64,000 nucleotides of DNA from Anabaena cylindrica PCC 7122. GTDB lineage: Bacteria > Cyanobacteriota > Cyanobacteriia > Cyanobacteriales > Nostocaceae. The DNA lies in assembly GCF_000317695.1 (NCBI RefSeq), contig NC_019771.1, forward strand, positions 6,233,501 through 6,297,500. Reading direction: 5' to 3'. The notes below the pieces were generated by a model. The model was given only the letters and a program-made list of their open reading frames with translations, did not search any database and was not told where the DNA came from. This document shows positions 34,040-43,363 of this stretch, piece by piece (the first letter of the stretch is position 1; each line of letters opens with the position of its first letter). Both the position numbers and the translations under genes were made by a program.

Positions 34040-37000
34040 CTAGACAGCTACCGAAATATTTCTCGAAATTGGCTCGAACTTATCCGGCAGATAAATTCTG
34101 ATATTCTCCAAGAATTTATCTTTACTCTCTGGATGTCGAGCCAGTTTTGTGTTTATCCATTTGCTCAGAACCTCTACAGAAGCGGGCTGTATCTTTTCTT
34201 TGGCTTCTTTGATTTTAGTTCCTTTGGTGGTTTCTAATTCAAAGCCTGGGATCTTAAAGTTGCCAGTTCCTAAAGCAGCTTCTGAGGTTATCTTTGCAAG
34301 CATCCCGTTAACGAGGGCATAGTCGCCAATAGAGGGCTGTTTAATCTCTTCAGGTGTGATTGGTTGCTTTATAGATTCAACAGGTGTTACAGGAGCTTTT
34401 AGATTGAGTGTTAGTTGTACAACCTGATTTGCTGGTTTAGCTTCAAGTTTGGGTAGCCCTTTAGCTTTCGACTTAGCAATCAGTTCTAAAAGCGTTTCTG
34501 TGGTAGAAGGATTTCTAGCTTGGTATTGGTATGCTGCTTTGGTGTGTTCACCTGTAGCAGTTATAGGTTTGTGATAGCCCTCGCCAATACCAACCACTAA
34601 ATCAGAATTTTCGATATCCTCATACCGTTTGTTAAGAATATGAAAATATGCGTCTCTGCCATCGTCTATTTTAAAGAAATACTCCTTGCCGCTAAAGTCC
34701 AAATCAATGAAGTAGTTCTCAAGAAATAGCTTGATTGTTTGATAGTGGCTGATCCCTTTTTGGCTTGGTACTGGCATAAATCCGTATATATTTCTGCAAA
34801 TCTTCCCCAGACTTACAAAATACTTAATTAGATTCATCCATGCTGGGTTTTTGATATCAATGTAGTAGTTGTTGTATGCTGTACCATCATCTTTACTACA
34901 TACAGATACACTACTAACCCATTTAAACTGACCTTCTGGTATTTTCGGAATTTGAATTTTAGAAAAAGGTGATTCGCCAATTAATGTATAAATTTCATGG
35001 AAGAATTGATCAAAACCTATTTTTCGTAATTCTGTGTTAGCAACCCCTTTAATCAATTTTTTGGTTTGGTCAACACGATCGCGCTTGCCGTTTTCTGCTG
35101 ATTTTTCAGCAGTAACAAAAAGTTTTGTATTATCTGCCTCTGGTAGTAGTAGCCTGTACTGATTCTGGAGTTTGATTGGTTTCAGCTTTAAATAATCCTT
35201 CATTTCTTCCGGCGTACAAGGCATACTACCCTCATACTCCTTTTTAAATTCGTACTTGATTACTGAATCTTTTTGATCTTCTGTTAGCTTCTCCATTTTG
35301 CCTTTCAGAGCAATGTATTCATTCTCTGGTAGATCACAGCTATTCACCCGTTTAGTGTTTTTTGCAAGCTCTCTGTTTGCTTGAATTTCACTGATCTCAT
35401 TAGCCAGTTCTGTGTCGTTTTGTCTATATGCAGCGATCTCCTCTTCTGAGTAATCCTTGATGTATTCTGAGCTATCAATTAATTGGCTACCCCATTTGTG
35501 CTTAAAGAGTGCAAATGTAGCCTTTCTGTGGTGCTTGTTATACCAGTTGAGAAGTGCTGCTAACTTACATTGAAACTGTTCAAAAATCACATCTACTGGT
35601 ATTTCCTGGAGGAAATCACCACGGCTTATAAAGTCAGCCGCTATACATTTGTCAGCTTTTACCAGATATTTATAAATCTCTCTGGCATCTGTGGAATTGT
35701 AGATATAGGAGTTATTGTTGTTTGGCTGTACCCATAAATGCTTTTCATTCTTTGGGCGTAGCCTTCTCGCCATTTGGACAATATCAAAGGCGTTGCCCAC
35801 ACCAGGAGCAACAATAAAATTCTTCTCAAAAACAGACTCAACACTCACTCCGGTACTGGCAACATTCATGAATACTGATTGCTTCTCTTGGCTGTATTTA
35901 GCCATTTGTACATCAAGTTTGTTAACCTTTTTCCCATCAACTTCAACTCTTGAGGATAGTAAGTTAAAGTTTTCATTGTTGGGATCATTTATTGCTTCAT
36001 GGTCAATAACTACTGTTGAGCGATCGCTGTGCAATGCAGATAAATCAGCAGTGTTAGAAGGTGTCCAATTAGCAGTAACATCATTGGCTATTTCCAGTGT
36101 TAGGAAAGCTTGATCCGGGTTTTTATTCATCTGATTAATCAGACCCAGATGAATCATCTCAGCAGGTGATCCTTGCTGCCATAATGTAACCTGCTCATCT
36201 TCTGACCTTCTAGCGTGTTGAACCACATAAGGCTCGGATTGAGTCAGAGTTGAGAAAAACCATACAAGCGGTTCGGGAATATCGGCATCATATAGAACGC
36301 TGTGGGCTGCATTCTTGATTAAGTTACAAAGGCTTGTGGTAGCTGATGCACGATGATCAGCTACATAAGTTCCTGTACCTAGTGCAGCGTGTCCTAATGT
36401 CTGTAATGATTCATCAAATGATAGCCTAATCTCTCTAAATTTAGGCGATTCAGAGTTTAGATATCCAAGATGGAAAAGCACACTTTCAGCCTTTCTAGGG
36501 TTATCAATGCAGCTAGAGAATGCTAATAAATCACCATCTATTTTATAGCCGTTTTCAATCACCTGCTCAACTGTGGGAATCATTTTTTTAGTTGACGCTT
36601 GATCCTTGAGGATGATTGTTTTAGAGAAGATGACAGTAATAATTCCCCGCTTGGTTGCTTCCTGAATCTGTGCTGTCTCTTGGTGTGACTTACCTGCACC
36701 GTGAATACCAGTCATTACTGCAAATTTATTGCCTGTAGGAAACTTAATAGCCTCACTTGGGAAGTATTTTGATGTAGCCGGGATTATTAGATCTGGCTTT
36801 CTATTTGGTTTGGAAAGCTTGACAGCATAATAATCAACAAAGTCCTCAGCCTCAGAATAAGCAGTATTAAATTCCTCAATGCTGGTAATCTGTGTGAGGT
36901 GAACTACCTTTAAATTACAGCCTGTTTTCTCATCTAGTCTTCTGAGTCTGGTATCTGTGTCAACATCACAGCTACCATTGAGAGTAAAGTAAACATCTCT

Positions 37001-38539
37001 TTTAACTTTGCTGCCCTTCTTAGGTAAGTATGTGATTAATTCATCCCAGAAAGCCTTATCAAATCCGTAATGCTTGTTATAGCCTTCTAGTGGTTTTTCT
37101 GGTAGCGTTACTACAAAATAACCATGCTTTGCTAGTAGTTCGGCATTAGCTGTACCTGACACAAACACAATCGGCATTTCATCTTCTGTTTGTGCGATCG
37201 CTAGTGAGCTAGATCCTCTATTCCAATGTGCGTTAGGGTTAGCCTTTACTAGTGGGTCGTTTCTGTCAGCTAATGGAAGAAACTTGAAAGGTTCTACAGG
37301 TGCAATTTCAACATCAATAATGCGTTTTGGTTTGGTTGTAGCTTCCAGTCTATAACCAAGTACAACAGCATCAATCTTATCAATCTGTGTCTGATATGGT
37401 TGATTGTTTTTCTTATCTGCAAAAGCTTTCCAAGCACCTTGTAAGCGATCACTGTCAGAAGAATCAATCGAGTTTTTTACCCATTCCTCGAATAGCTGTT
37501 CTGGTGTATCTGATGTGGTAATACCTAAAGAGGTTAGATAATTATTGCACTCATGCAGAGAAGCAGCGACAGAGACTCTTGTTTTATGCCTGCGTGACTT
37601 AGTACCTGTTTTGATCGTGTTTTGTATGCCAGCGTTTCCATGCTGATTAAAAAGTAAATCAAATAGTTTGTAGTCACCATGAATAATATTAGCTTTCTTT
37701 TCTGCTAATTCTTCAGGTGTTAGGGCTGCTAATTTGTATTCTTTCTTTTCGCCTGTAAAATTAGGAGAGTATTTAGCTTTTGTTGGGTTAACTTCAATCT
37801 GTTGAACAGGCGCTAGGCGTTGTTCTTCAATCTGTTCTAAGAAAGCGTTGATCAGAAATTCTTTAGTAGGGTTAAACTCTTTAATGTAATCTGCTAAATC
37901 TCCTTTTACAGGGCATTCTTCCCAAATCTTAGTAACGTCGAAGGTCGCAAAAAGTAAACCGATTTCAGCACAGATGCCTCTAGCTATTTCTGCCTCTTCT
38001 CTACCTGTTTTGTCGTTATCAAAGCACCAAAGTAGTAAAGCAGCACCATCATCTTGTACCTGTTGAATGCTCTCTCTAAGCTTTATACCTTGTCTGTGAC
38101 CTCCTTGAAAAGTAATGCCCAAGATACCAAGCTGCATTACTGCTTCTACACCTTTCTCGCCCTCTAACCAAGGTACAATCTTACCAACTGCTAATTTTTG
38201 GGCTTTTGCTCTTTGGTAATAGTTCCAAGTTTTGCTGATTTTATAATTCCAACAATCAGGATCAAATTTGGTTAATCCTGGTTTTAATTCTCTAGCTAAA
38301 AAATCCTTAATAATTTTCTTCTGACCTGTGGGAATACCTACTGATTCATAGCGTAATGCTTCCCCATCACCATCATAAAGATAGGCGATTAAAACAGAAT
38401 CTAATAAGCCTAAATCTTTACATTGTCTGAATGTATGTTTTTTTCCTGTTTGCCTTCTGAGAGGCTTAGTAGGGGCAACCTCCGTAATCTCTAAACCTTC
38501 AGCAATTTTGGGAACATTTATAAATTGAATAGCTGACAT
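34040..38539 (-). CDS. plasmid replication protein, TOPRIM (DUF3854) plus helicase, CyRepA-like
   Basis: A 1499-residue protein. The N-terminal ~230 residues resemble the DUF3854/TOPRIM-type primase module (WLEGEKGVEAVMQLGI, and LWCFDNDKTGREEAE near 175). A helicase-like ATPase follows: Walker A TGIHGAGKSHQ near residues 610-618, a DE-type motif (RLSFDESLQTLG), an STGVSVES motif and the arginine-finger-like IVQMARRLRP near 925. The remainder is charged and helical. This architecture is that of the CyRepA family described for cyanobacterial plasmids, although I cannot confirm a family score. It should initiate replication of the excised circle. An operator-like dyad lies 129 bp upstream of the ATG. 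Confidence 0.82.
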   Translation of the reverse strand: MSAIQFINVPKIAEGLEITEVAPTKPLRRQTGKKHTFRQCKDLGLLDSVLIAYLYDGDGEALRYESVGIPTGQKKIIKDFLARELKPGLTKFDPDCWNYKISKTWNYYQRAKAQKLAVGKIVPWLEGEKGVEAVMQLGILGITFQGGHRQGIKLRESIQQVQDDGAALLLWCFDNDKTGREEAEIARGICAEIGLLFATFDVTKIWEECPVKGDLADYIKEFNPTKEFLINAFLEQIEEQRLAPVQQIEVNPTKAKYSPNFTGEKKEYKLAALTPEELAEKKANIIHGDYKLFDLLFNQHGNAGIQNTIKTGTKSRRHKTRVSVAASLHECNNYLTSLGITTSDTPEQLFEEWVKNSIDSSDSDRLQGAWKAFADKKNNQPYQTQIDKIDAVVLGYRLEATTKPKRIIDVEIAPVEPFKFLPLADRNDPLVKANPNAHWNRGSSSLAIAQTEDEMPIVFVSGTANAELLAKHGYFVVTLPEKPLEGYNKHYGFDKAFWDELITYLPKKGSKVKRDVYFTLNGSCDVDTDTRLRRLDEKTGCNLKVVHLTQITSIEEFNTAYSEAEDFVDYYAVKLSKPNRKPDLIIPATSKYFPSEAIKFPTGNKFAVMTGIHGAGKSHQETAQIQEATKRGIITVIFSKTIILKDQASTKKMIPTVEQVIENGYKIDGDLLAFSSCIDNPRKAESVLFHLGYLNSESPKFREIRLSFDESLQTLGHAALGTGTYVADHRASATTSLCNLIKNAAHSVLYDADIPEPLVWFFSTLTQSEPYVVQHARRSEDEQVTLWQQGSPAEMIHLGLINQMNKNPDQAFLTLEIANDVTANWTPSNTADLSALHSDRSTVVIDHEAINDPNNENFNLLSSRVEVDGKKVNKLDVQMAKYSQEKQSVFMNVASTGVSVESVFEKNFIVAPGVGNAFDIVQMARRLRPKNEKHLWVQPNNNNSYIYNSTDAREIYKYLVKADKCIAADFISRGDFLQEIPVDVIFEQFQCKLAALLNWYNKHHRKATFALFKHKWGSQLIDSSEYIKDYSEEEIAAYRQNDTELANEISEIQANRELAKNTKRVNSCDLPENEYIALKGKMEKLTEDQKDSVIKYEFKKEYEGSMPCTPEEMKDYLKLKPIKLQNQYRLLLPEADNTKLFVTAEKSAENGKRDRVDQTKKLIKGVANTELRKIGFDQFFHEIYTLIGESPFSKIQIPKIPEGQFKWVSSVSVCSKDDGTAYNNYYIDIKNPAWMNLIKYFVSLGKICRNIYGFMPVPSQKGISHYQTIKLFLENYFIDLDFSGKEYFFKIDDGRDAYFHILNKRYEDIENSDLVVGIGEGYHKPITATGEHTKAAYQYQARNPSTTETLLELIAKSKAKGLPKLEAKPANQVVQLTLNLKAPVTPVESIKQPITPEEIKQPSIGDYALVNGMLAKITSEAALGTGNFKIPGFELETTKGTKIKEAKEKIQPASVEVLSKWINTKLARHPESKDKFLENIRIYLPDKFEPISRNISVAV

Positions 38540-38667
38540 ATTTTATCCTCAAAAAATGATTAATTGACATAAACGAAATACTCCGACGTGTTTTACCTTT
38601 GTCTCTTCAGTATATCATGTAAAATATTCTATTGCTGCTTTATAGAAAGTAGTATTAATGACAGTTT

Positions 38668-38695
38668 CTTATGTGCTTTCCAGTAGGTGCATAAG
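38668..38695. promoter_or_regulatory. operator-like dyad upstream of rep (site 1)
   Basis: A TTATG/CATAA dyad around a 16-bp spacer whose core (CTTTCCAGTAGGTG on the plus strand) is the reverse complement of site 2 at 44652-44678. The 20-bp identity CTTATGCACCTACTGGAAAG, with the same orientation relative to the rep and regulator genes, points to one regulatory protein. Confidence 0.65.
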
Positions 38696-38741
38696 TATTA
38701 TTTATTCCCTAATATAGAAACAAACGTCAATACTTAAAATG

Positions 38742-38776
38742 AAAAAAACCCTGAGAGTATCAATACTTTCAGGGGA
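38742..38776 (-). terminator. terminator of the HTH regulator gene
   Basis: Minus-strand reading gives CCCTGAAAGTATTGATACTCTCAGGG, a long stem, followed by TTTTTTT. Confidence 0.85.
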
Positions 38777-38811
38777 TATAAAACAGTTTGTTATTTTATT
38801 ATTTAATAAAG

Positions 38812-39087
38812 TTAATCTATGTCGTCAACTAGAGATAGCAGTTCAGATGGTTGGGCTAAATAAAATTCTGCTATCGTTTTTAATATTTTTTCTGATGGGA
38901 TTCTATCTTGATCATTAGACAAAGCATAAATAGTATTCAAAGATATTTTAGTATCCTTACCCAGCCTGTAAGCAGTAAATGGCTCGTAACCATCAGCACT
39001 CCCATTTCTTCTAATATGTTCTGCCAAGCGGCGATCGTTAGTTATTTCGATAAATTGTTTAAGCGTGTTTATAAGTTTTTTCTTCAT
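38812..39087 (-). CDS. small Cro/XRE-like DNA-binding protein
   Basis: A 91-residue protein from the ATG at 39085-39087, preceded by GGAG (an upstream start at 39105 is less well spaced). The helix-turn-helix region reads AYRLGKDTKISLNTIYALSND, split here as LGKDTKISLNTIYALS, with a conserved PSEKILKTIAEFYLAQPSELLSL tail typical of XRE repressors. It lies between rep and the FtsK-like operon and is a candidate ligand of the dyad sites. It has its own terminator. Confidence 0.75.
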   Translation of the reverse strand: MKKKLINTLKQFIEITNDRRLAEHIRRNGSADGYEPFTAYRLGKDTKISLNTIYALSNDQDRIPSEKILKTIAEFYLAQPSELLSLVDDID

Positions 39088-39231
39088 TTTATGTACTCCT
39101 AGCATTTTATAGCCACTATAACAAGTATTTTACATATAGGCAATGGCTAAAAGTACGATATAGGTAGAAATATGTTGTCAAATACCTAAACTACTTGCTA
39201 TAATACAGCTATACTACAGTAATTAAAAAGT

Positions 39232-39600
39232 ATGAAAAGTTTCCAGACACGCGAAAACAGCATTTTTCACAAGTTCTCTAACTTGGTTCTCAGACTTTAT
39301 GATCATGGTGAATATTGTCGAACTGAATCGCTAGAAGGAATTACCGATAATTTACCTCTAGCAAGTCGCTATGATTTTGACAGAGCATTAAAAAGATTAA
39401 TGAAAGAGTTTAACTTTGTTCACATTCGCTCGGAGAATTACTATTTAAATATGCGTTTGGTAGAGTCAGTTAAAAAAGATTCTGTAGAGGGTAAACCAGT
39501 CTGCAAAGTCAAGCCCCGATTTTATATAAGAGGCTTGACTGTACCGGATCTGATTGTCCCCTACGACAATTTTTATAAATTGCAAAAAGCGTTGAGGTGA
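39232..39600 (+). CDS. hypothetical protein, possible winged helix
   Basis: A 122-residue protein, MKSFQTRENSIFHKFSNLV, with a segment ESLEGITDNLPLASRYDFDRALKRLM that could be a winged-helix DNA-binding fold (given as two parts: ITDNLPLASR and YDFDRALKRLM). The C-terminus PRFYIRGLTVPDLIVPYDNF has no recognised family. It is divergent from the HTH gene at 39087 with 144 bp between starts. A strong terminator follows. Confidence 0.55.
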   Translation: MKSFQTRENSIFHKFSNLVLRLYDHGEYCRTESLEGITDNLPLASRYDFDRALKRLMKEFNFVHIRSENYYLNMRLVESVKKDSVEGKPVCKVKPRFYIRGLTVPDLIVPYDNFYKLQKALR

Positions 39601-39659
39601 TCACAATTTAATTACTTATTCAGTTTTCATATTTAAGCGTCAATAATGATTAAAATACA

Positions 39660-39697
39660 ATGCCCAGCTACATAGAAGATAGTAGCTGGGCATTTTT
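39660..39697 (+). terminator. intrinsic terminator
   Basis: ATGCCCAGCTAC/GTAGCTGGGCAT 12-bp perfect stem, then TTTTTG; ends the 122-residue ORF transcript. Confidence 0.9.
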
Positions 39698-39782
39698 GTT
39701 TAGTATAAAAATTAGTGAAAAGACAAGAAACAGAAGATACTACAAGTATAATACAAAATTTACTCATTGTCAAAGGAAGTCG

Positions 39783-39818
39783 AAAAAATAACCTGCTTCT
39801 GAAGTGGTGAAGCAGGCA
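39783..39818 (-). terminator. terminator of the ATPase operon
   Basis: CCTGCTTC/GAAGCAGG stem; on the minus strand it is followed by TTATTTTTTCG. It ends the operon that runs leftward from 44394. Confidence 0.8.
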
Positions 39819-39840
39819 AATTTGATGTTTTATTTTTAAA

Positions 39841-41511
39841 TTACTCCAATTTTAACACATTGCCGTCCCAGCAGCCATACCCACAATTACCAATCTCGGA
39901 TAGCCAGATTTTAAGCTGTTCAGATGAGAAACGATCGCCGTTAACTTTAAAGTTAGGCTGGATATAAGAGGCTGTAACGGTAGTTTTCTCAGTGCGGGTC
40001 AGATAGTCTAGTAATAATTTAGCTTCAGGAGATAAAGCGGTTTTAGCTGCAAATAGTTTTTCTAAACTTTCCACAACAGAATTATTATTAGTTGTAGGTT
40101 CAGGAGTGCGATCGCTCTTAACTGCAAAGTTTCTTATTTTTTCAGATTGTCGGGGAATATTAACCTCTAACCATTGATTGCTATTCTCAATTTTGATTAA
40201 TCCTCTACCAGATGCTACAGGCTGTTTAGTTGTTGGATCTGTAGTTGCTAATGGCTGTAATTGTTGGGAACGCTCTATTAATTTGTGCATTCCTTTAATA
40301 TCCCCTAAACAGCTTTGAGTATTGTTATGAGCAACGATCAATACTGGCATTTCCTGTTTTCTGCTTAATGTCAGCGCAACTTTAAAGAACTTGGCTAATA
40401 GCTCTTTATCCTGAATAAAATCAGCATAGGTGCTGACCTCTTCACATAGAACAGATACTGCTTTACCCTCTTTCCATAAGTTAGCTCTCCATTCTTCCTC
40501 AGAAATATTAGATTTACCAAATTCGGCATAACGTCCCATTACTTCTGTAACGTATTCCTCCATAAATTTCTCTATTTCAGAATATGTATTAATTAACCGC
40601 ACACCCTGCCACTCATAACCATTAGAGTTAGGATCACAGACAACCAACTTATATCCCATTGCTGCTTTTTCTCTAAGTAGGTATCTAGCCATCCAACTTT
40701 TACCGCTTCCCTGATTACCCCAAAGTAGGCAGGTTGTACTCAGAAAGTTTTTAATCCACTCAAAACCACTACAAGCTCCGACAGTCTCAGGTGTGATCTG
40801 ATTATCATTACTTGGTAGCTGGGGAACAGGCAGAAACTTATCAAAACTTTTACCACCATCTAACAAATAACCAAACTCTTGATAGTCTGTAGCCGTCATT
40901 GCCATCAACAGCAAATTAACTTGCACAGGGCTAATATTAGCTAAAAGCGTTAATCTAGCTTCGGCTGATTTGATATGCTTGATATGCTTCAGTAGTTCGT
41001 TAGCACTATAATCAATTAAATCTTTAGATAGTTGAAGTTGTGCAACTGCTTTATGTGCCTCTAGCTGTACTGTAGCCCGGTAATGAGGTCTAATTAAATT
41101 AAGCTTATCTTTCAGTTTGGAACTTAAAACCATAGTACTAATACCCGCTAGAATTGCTCCTAAACCTAAGCCAGATTTATTAGGATTATCAGCCGGAATG
41201 TGTCTAATGGTTACTAAGTTCTCACTAGATAAAAAAGCGTAGGGGTTATAGTTTGGGTTGCTTGTTTTAGTTTGATTCGCTATAAAATAAGGTTCTGGAA
41301 TCTGAGCAATTTTATCTACTGAACAACTATCATTTTTAACATTAGCTGGTACAAAACAAACATCACGCTTTTTAATGCCATCACCAATACCAGATAGTAA
41401 AGTTAGGGTAAGAGCGATCGCACCTGCTCCTATAGTTAGTAGTTCTAATTTACTTTTGCTGTAGTTGGTTTGGTTAGGTGTTTGGAGTTGGGGGATAGTT
41501 GGGTAGTTCAT
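39841..41511 (-). CDS. membrane-anchored HerA/FtsK-like ATPase
   Basis: A 556-residue protein. Two N-terminal spans (LLTIGAGAIALTLTLLSGI near 25-43 and GLGLGAILAGISTMVLSS near 113-130), a linker helix, then a DNA-pump-type ATPase: Walker A LLWGNQGSGKSW near residue 265-275, Walker B AVSVLCEEVSTYADF, and a VLIVAHNNTQSCLG sensor region. A C-terminal winged-helix-like domain ends LSEIGNCGYGCWDGNVLKLE. The arrangement recalls coupling proteins and FtsK-like translocases. No relaxase is in the element, so it might move DNA in partition or transfer supplied by another element. First gene from the operon end. Confidence 0.75.
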   Translation of the reverse strand: MNYPTIPQLQTPNQTNYSKSKLELLTIGAGAIALTLTLLSGIGDGIKKRDVCFVPANVKNDSCSVDKIAQIPEPYFIANQTKTSNPNYNPYAFLSSENLVTIRHIPADNPNKSGLGLGAILAGISTMVLSSKLKDKLNLIRPHYRATVQLEAHKAVAQLQLSKDLIDYSANELLKHIKHIKSAEARLTLLANISPVQVNLLLMAMTATDYQEFGYLLDGGKSFDKFLPVPQLPSNDNQITPETVGACSGFEWIKNFLSTTCLLWGNQGSGKSWMARYLLREKAAMGYKLVVCDPNSNGYEWQGVRLINTYSEIEKFMEEYVTEVMGRYAEFGKSNISEEEWRANLWKEGKAVSVLCEEVSTYADFIQDKELLAKFFKVALTLSRKQEMPVLIVAHNNTQSCLGDIKGMHKLIERSQQLQPLATTDPTTKQPVASGRGLIKIENSNQWLEVNIPRQSEKIRNFAVKSDRTPEPTTNNNSVVESLEKLFAAKTALSPEAKLLLDYLTRTEKTTVTASYIQPNFKVNGDRFSSEQLKIWLSEIGNCGYGCWDGNVLKLE

Positions 41512-41594
41512 TAAGATTAGTCCTCTGATTCTAATTGATTTAATGATTTGAAAGCCTTACTATACTAGAGGTCGGAGTAAGGCTGGTGGACATC

Positions 41595-42164
41595 TTACCT
41601 TTTACGCTTGGCAGAAATAGAAGCAATAACTAATAGTAAAAAAGCTATTCCTGGTAAAAGTAGATCAAACTTTTGTGGTTCAGGTAAATTTCTATATTCA
41701 CGCTCTTGTTTAACAACTACCTGAAAGCTTTTAGAGGCTATATCATCCATAGCTCTAGCATCTCCTATTAATTTGGTGGCACTAGTTAATAGTGCTGATG
41801 TTCTCAAAACCTGAGCAGGCAGTTTAGATTTATCCTCTATCTGGATACCATTGCTAAAACTAAAATTAGTTAAGGTAGTGAGAACAGATCCTAAAACGGG
41901 TAACAGTGCAATCGAGATAGGATATAAACCGACTGTTCCGACAGATAACAGGTATTGAGTTGATATAACCTGTATACCTACTAGACAACTAGATTGTCCT
42001 AAGCTATTTAAAATCTCTACCTGATAATCCTTAGTTTGAATCCTAGCCTCAATCTGAGCATGATCATACTCATCAGGTAGTAAATTCTGAGAATCTATTT
42101 CAGCCTCAAGGATTATATTTTTATTAGCAGTATGTTTGTTATTTTGAATTTTCTGTGTTAACAT
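41595..42164 (-). CDS. membrane protein with PEP-CTERM-like tail
   Basis: A 189-residue protein with a long hydrophobic middle (LLSVGTVGLYPISIALLPVLG and neighbours) and a C-terminus of PEP, a hydrophobic stretch (LLLPGIAFLLLVIASI) and a basic end (SAKRKR). This tripartite tail matches the PEP-CTERM sorting signal layout, but the protein has no N-terminal signal peptide, so resemblance may be incidental. It is in the operon with the HerA/FtsK-like ATPase. Function unknown. Confidence 0.6.
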   Translation of the reverse strand: MLTQKIQNNKHTANKNIILEAEIDSQNLLPDEYDHAQIEARIQTKDYQVEILNSLGQSSCLVGIQVISTQYLLSVGTVGLYPISIALLPVLGSVLTTLTNFSFSNGIQIEDKSKLPAQVLRTSALLTSATKLIGDARAMDDIASKSFQVVVKQEREYRNLPEPQKFDLLLPGIAFLLLVIASISAKRKR

Positions 42165-42239
42165 AAGGGTATCCTTAAAAAATTAATTGACATTACCTTT
42201 TGTATTCATCCTGTCTCTGCGAGTGAGATAGGATTTTTT

Positions 42240-42863
42240 TTAGTCGAATAACCTTTTAACCATTCCAAATAATCCTGAACCAATATTCTGCACTGCACCT
42301 TTAGCCGATTTTAAATAGTGAGAGGCTTGTACAGCTTTAGGACTAGAACCGAGTGCATGATTAACATTTGCGTTAAGTTGATGCTGTTTTGACGCAAAAT
42401 CTACGTCAATTAATCTAATATTGGTTTTATGTTCAGTACCAAGTAAGTTAATTTTTCTCTCATGTTTCACGTCTGCCTCTATTAACTCATAGTCACTTCT
42501 GATAAGGCTTTGCTCTAAACCGTGGGCTAGGGTACGATCGCTTAACCGAGTTTGTTTCCAACTATCTGCCATCTGGGTTACTTCTTTGGATGTGTGGTTA
42601 ATAAAATCAGCCTCTTTAGCAAATACATTACCCAGTGAGGTAACACCATCTTTTAGATTACTAAATACTTGATCCGCGTTAGCTTCTCTTGTGGCTTGTT
42701 TTAGTTTGAAGTCTGCTATTTGTGCGATCGCTTGCTCATCACCATCTAATGCACTATTAACTAATTCTTGGCTAATTTCTGCTAGATTCTCTAAAGCTTG
42801 GTAAGTGTGGGGTGCATCGAGCTTTAAATTTAGAACTACTTTTTTACTTTTCGACATAACCAT
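42240..42863 (-). CDS. coiled-coil protein of unknown function
   Basis: A 207-residue, highly helical protein, starting MVMSKSKKVVLNLKLDAP. It is soluble, rich in Ala, Glu, Lys and Asn, and ends in a short hydrophobic-amphipathic segment GSGLFGMVKRLF. An earlier start at 42884 overlaps the upstream ORF more. It overlaps the 62-residue ORF by about 20 bp, which indicates co-translation in the operon. No family recognised. Confidence 0.6.
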   Translation of the reverse strand: MVMSKSKKVVLNLKLDAPHTYQALENLAEISQELVNSALDGDEQAIAQIADFKLKQATREANADQVFSNLKDGVTSLGNVFAKEADFINHTSKEVTQMADSWKQTRLSDRTLAHGLEQSLIRSDYELIEADVKHERKINLLGTEHKTNIRLIDVDFASKQHQLNANVNHALGSSPKAVQASHYLKSAKGAVQNIGSGLFGMVKRLFD

Positions 42864-43032
42864 AATTTTTAACCTGTTCAGCATTTACAAAATTTTTAAC
42901 TGAATGCCCTAAATAATTACCTAAAGTACAGGGTATAAGAATACAGATAAGCACTAACCAGGGTTTTAACAGAACTGCTTTATATTCCTTCCCTGGTAGG
43001 GTCTGGTTATCTTCTTTGTGCTGCATAGCCAT
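42844..43032 (-). CDS. small single-span membrane protein
   Basis: A 62-residue protein with a charged N-terminus (MAMQHKEDNQTLPGKEYK), one hydrophobic span (AVLLKPWLVLICILIPCTLG) and a short C-terminal tail. It overlaps the preceding ORF (stop at 43007) by 26 bp and the following gene by about 20 bp, which is the pattern of tightly coupled operon genes. Function unknown. Confidence 0.55.
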   Translation of the reverse strand: MAMQHKEDNQTLPGKEYKAVLLKPWLVLICILIPCTLGNYLGHSVKNFVNAEQVKNYGYVEK

Positions 43033-43138
43033 AAACTCCTAAACCGAGTAAACCTGCTCCTAGTGGATTAATGGCAACTGCTAAACCAAATAATAATGAG
43101 AGCGTAGCTATTCCGGTATATGTGCAAACTTCGATCAT
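43007..43138 (-). CDS. small membrane protein, start uncertain
   Basis: From the only in-frame ATG (43136-43138) this gives 43 residues with a hydrophobic hairpin: TGIATLSLLFGLAVAINPLG and AGLLGLGVYGYAA. The frame stays open upstream to 43297 with protein-like sequence (ETQEPIFFTESVNNLASKIAR, in parts; RYLASLAFIKEERSNKQ) but has no ATG, GTG or TTG there. Either a non-standard start (ATT/ATA/ATC) or a frame-disrupting mutation is possible. It is part of the operon, overlapping the next gene. Confidence 0.5.
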   Translation of the reverse strand: MIEVCTYTGIATLSLLFGLAVAINPLGAGLLGLGVYGYAAQRR

Positions 43139-43363
43139 TTGTTTATTACTCCGTTCTTCTTTAATAAAAGCTAGGGATGCTAGATAGCGGGTATCAGTTC
43201 TCGCTATCTTTGAAGCTAAATTATTTACCGATTCAGTAAAGAAAATAGGCTCTTGCGTCTCTTTTATGGTGATTGAGGATTGATTATAACAAAATCCTTA
43301 TGGGGTAAGGGTTATAAACAATTATGCCCATATTTTAAATGAAATGTCTACACAATAAGGCTT

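Noticed and set aside
33861..34043. A 60-codon plus frame next to repeat copy B
   Set aside because: It is not conserved in copy A, although the DNA is; this argues that the repeat is non-coding.
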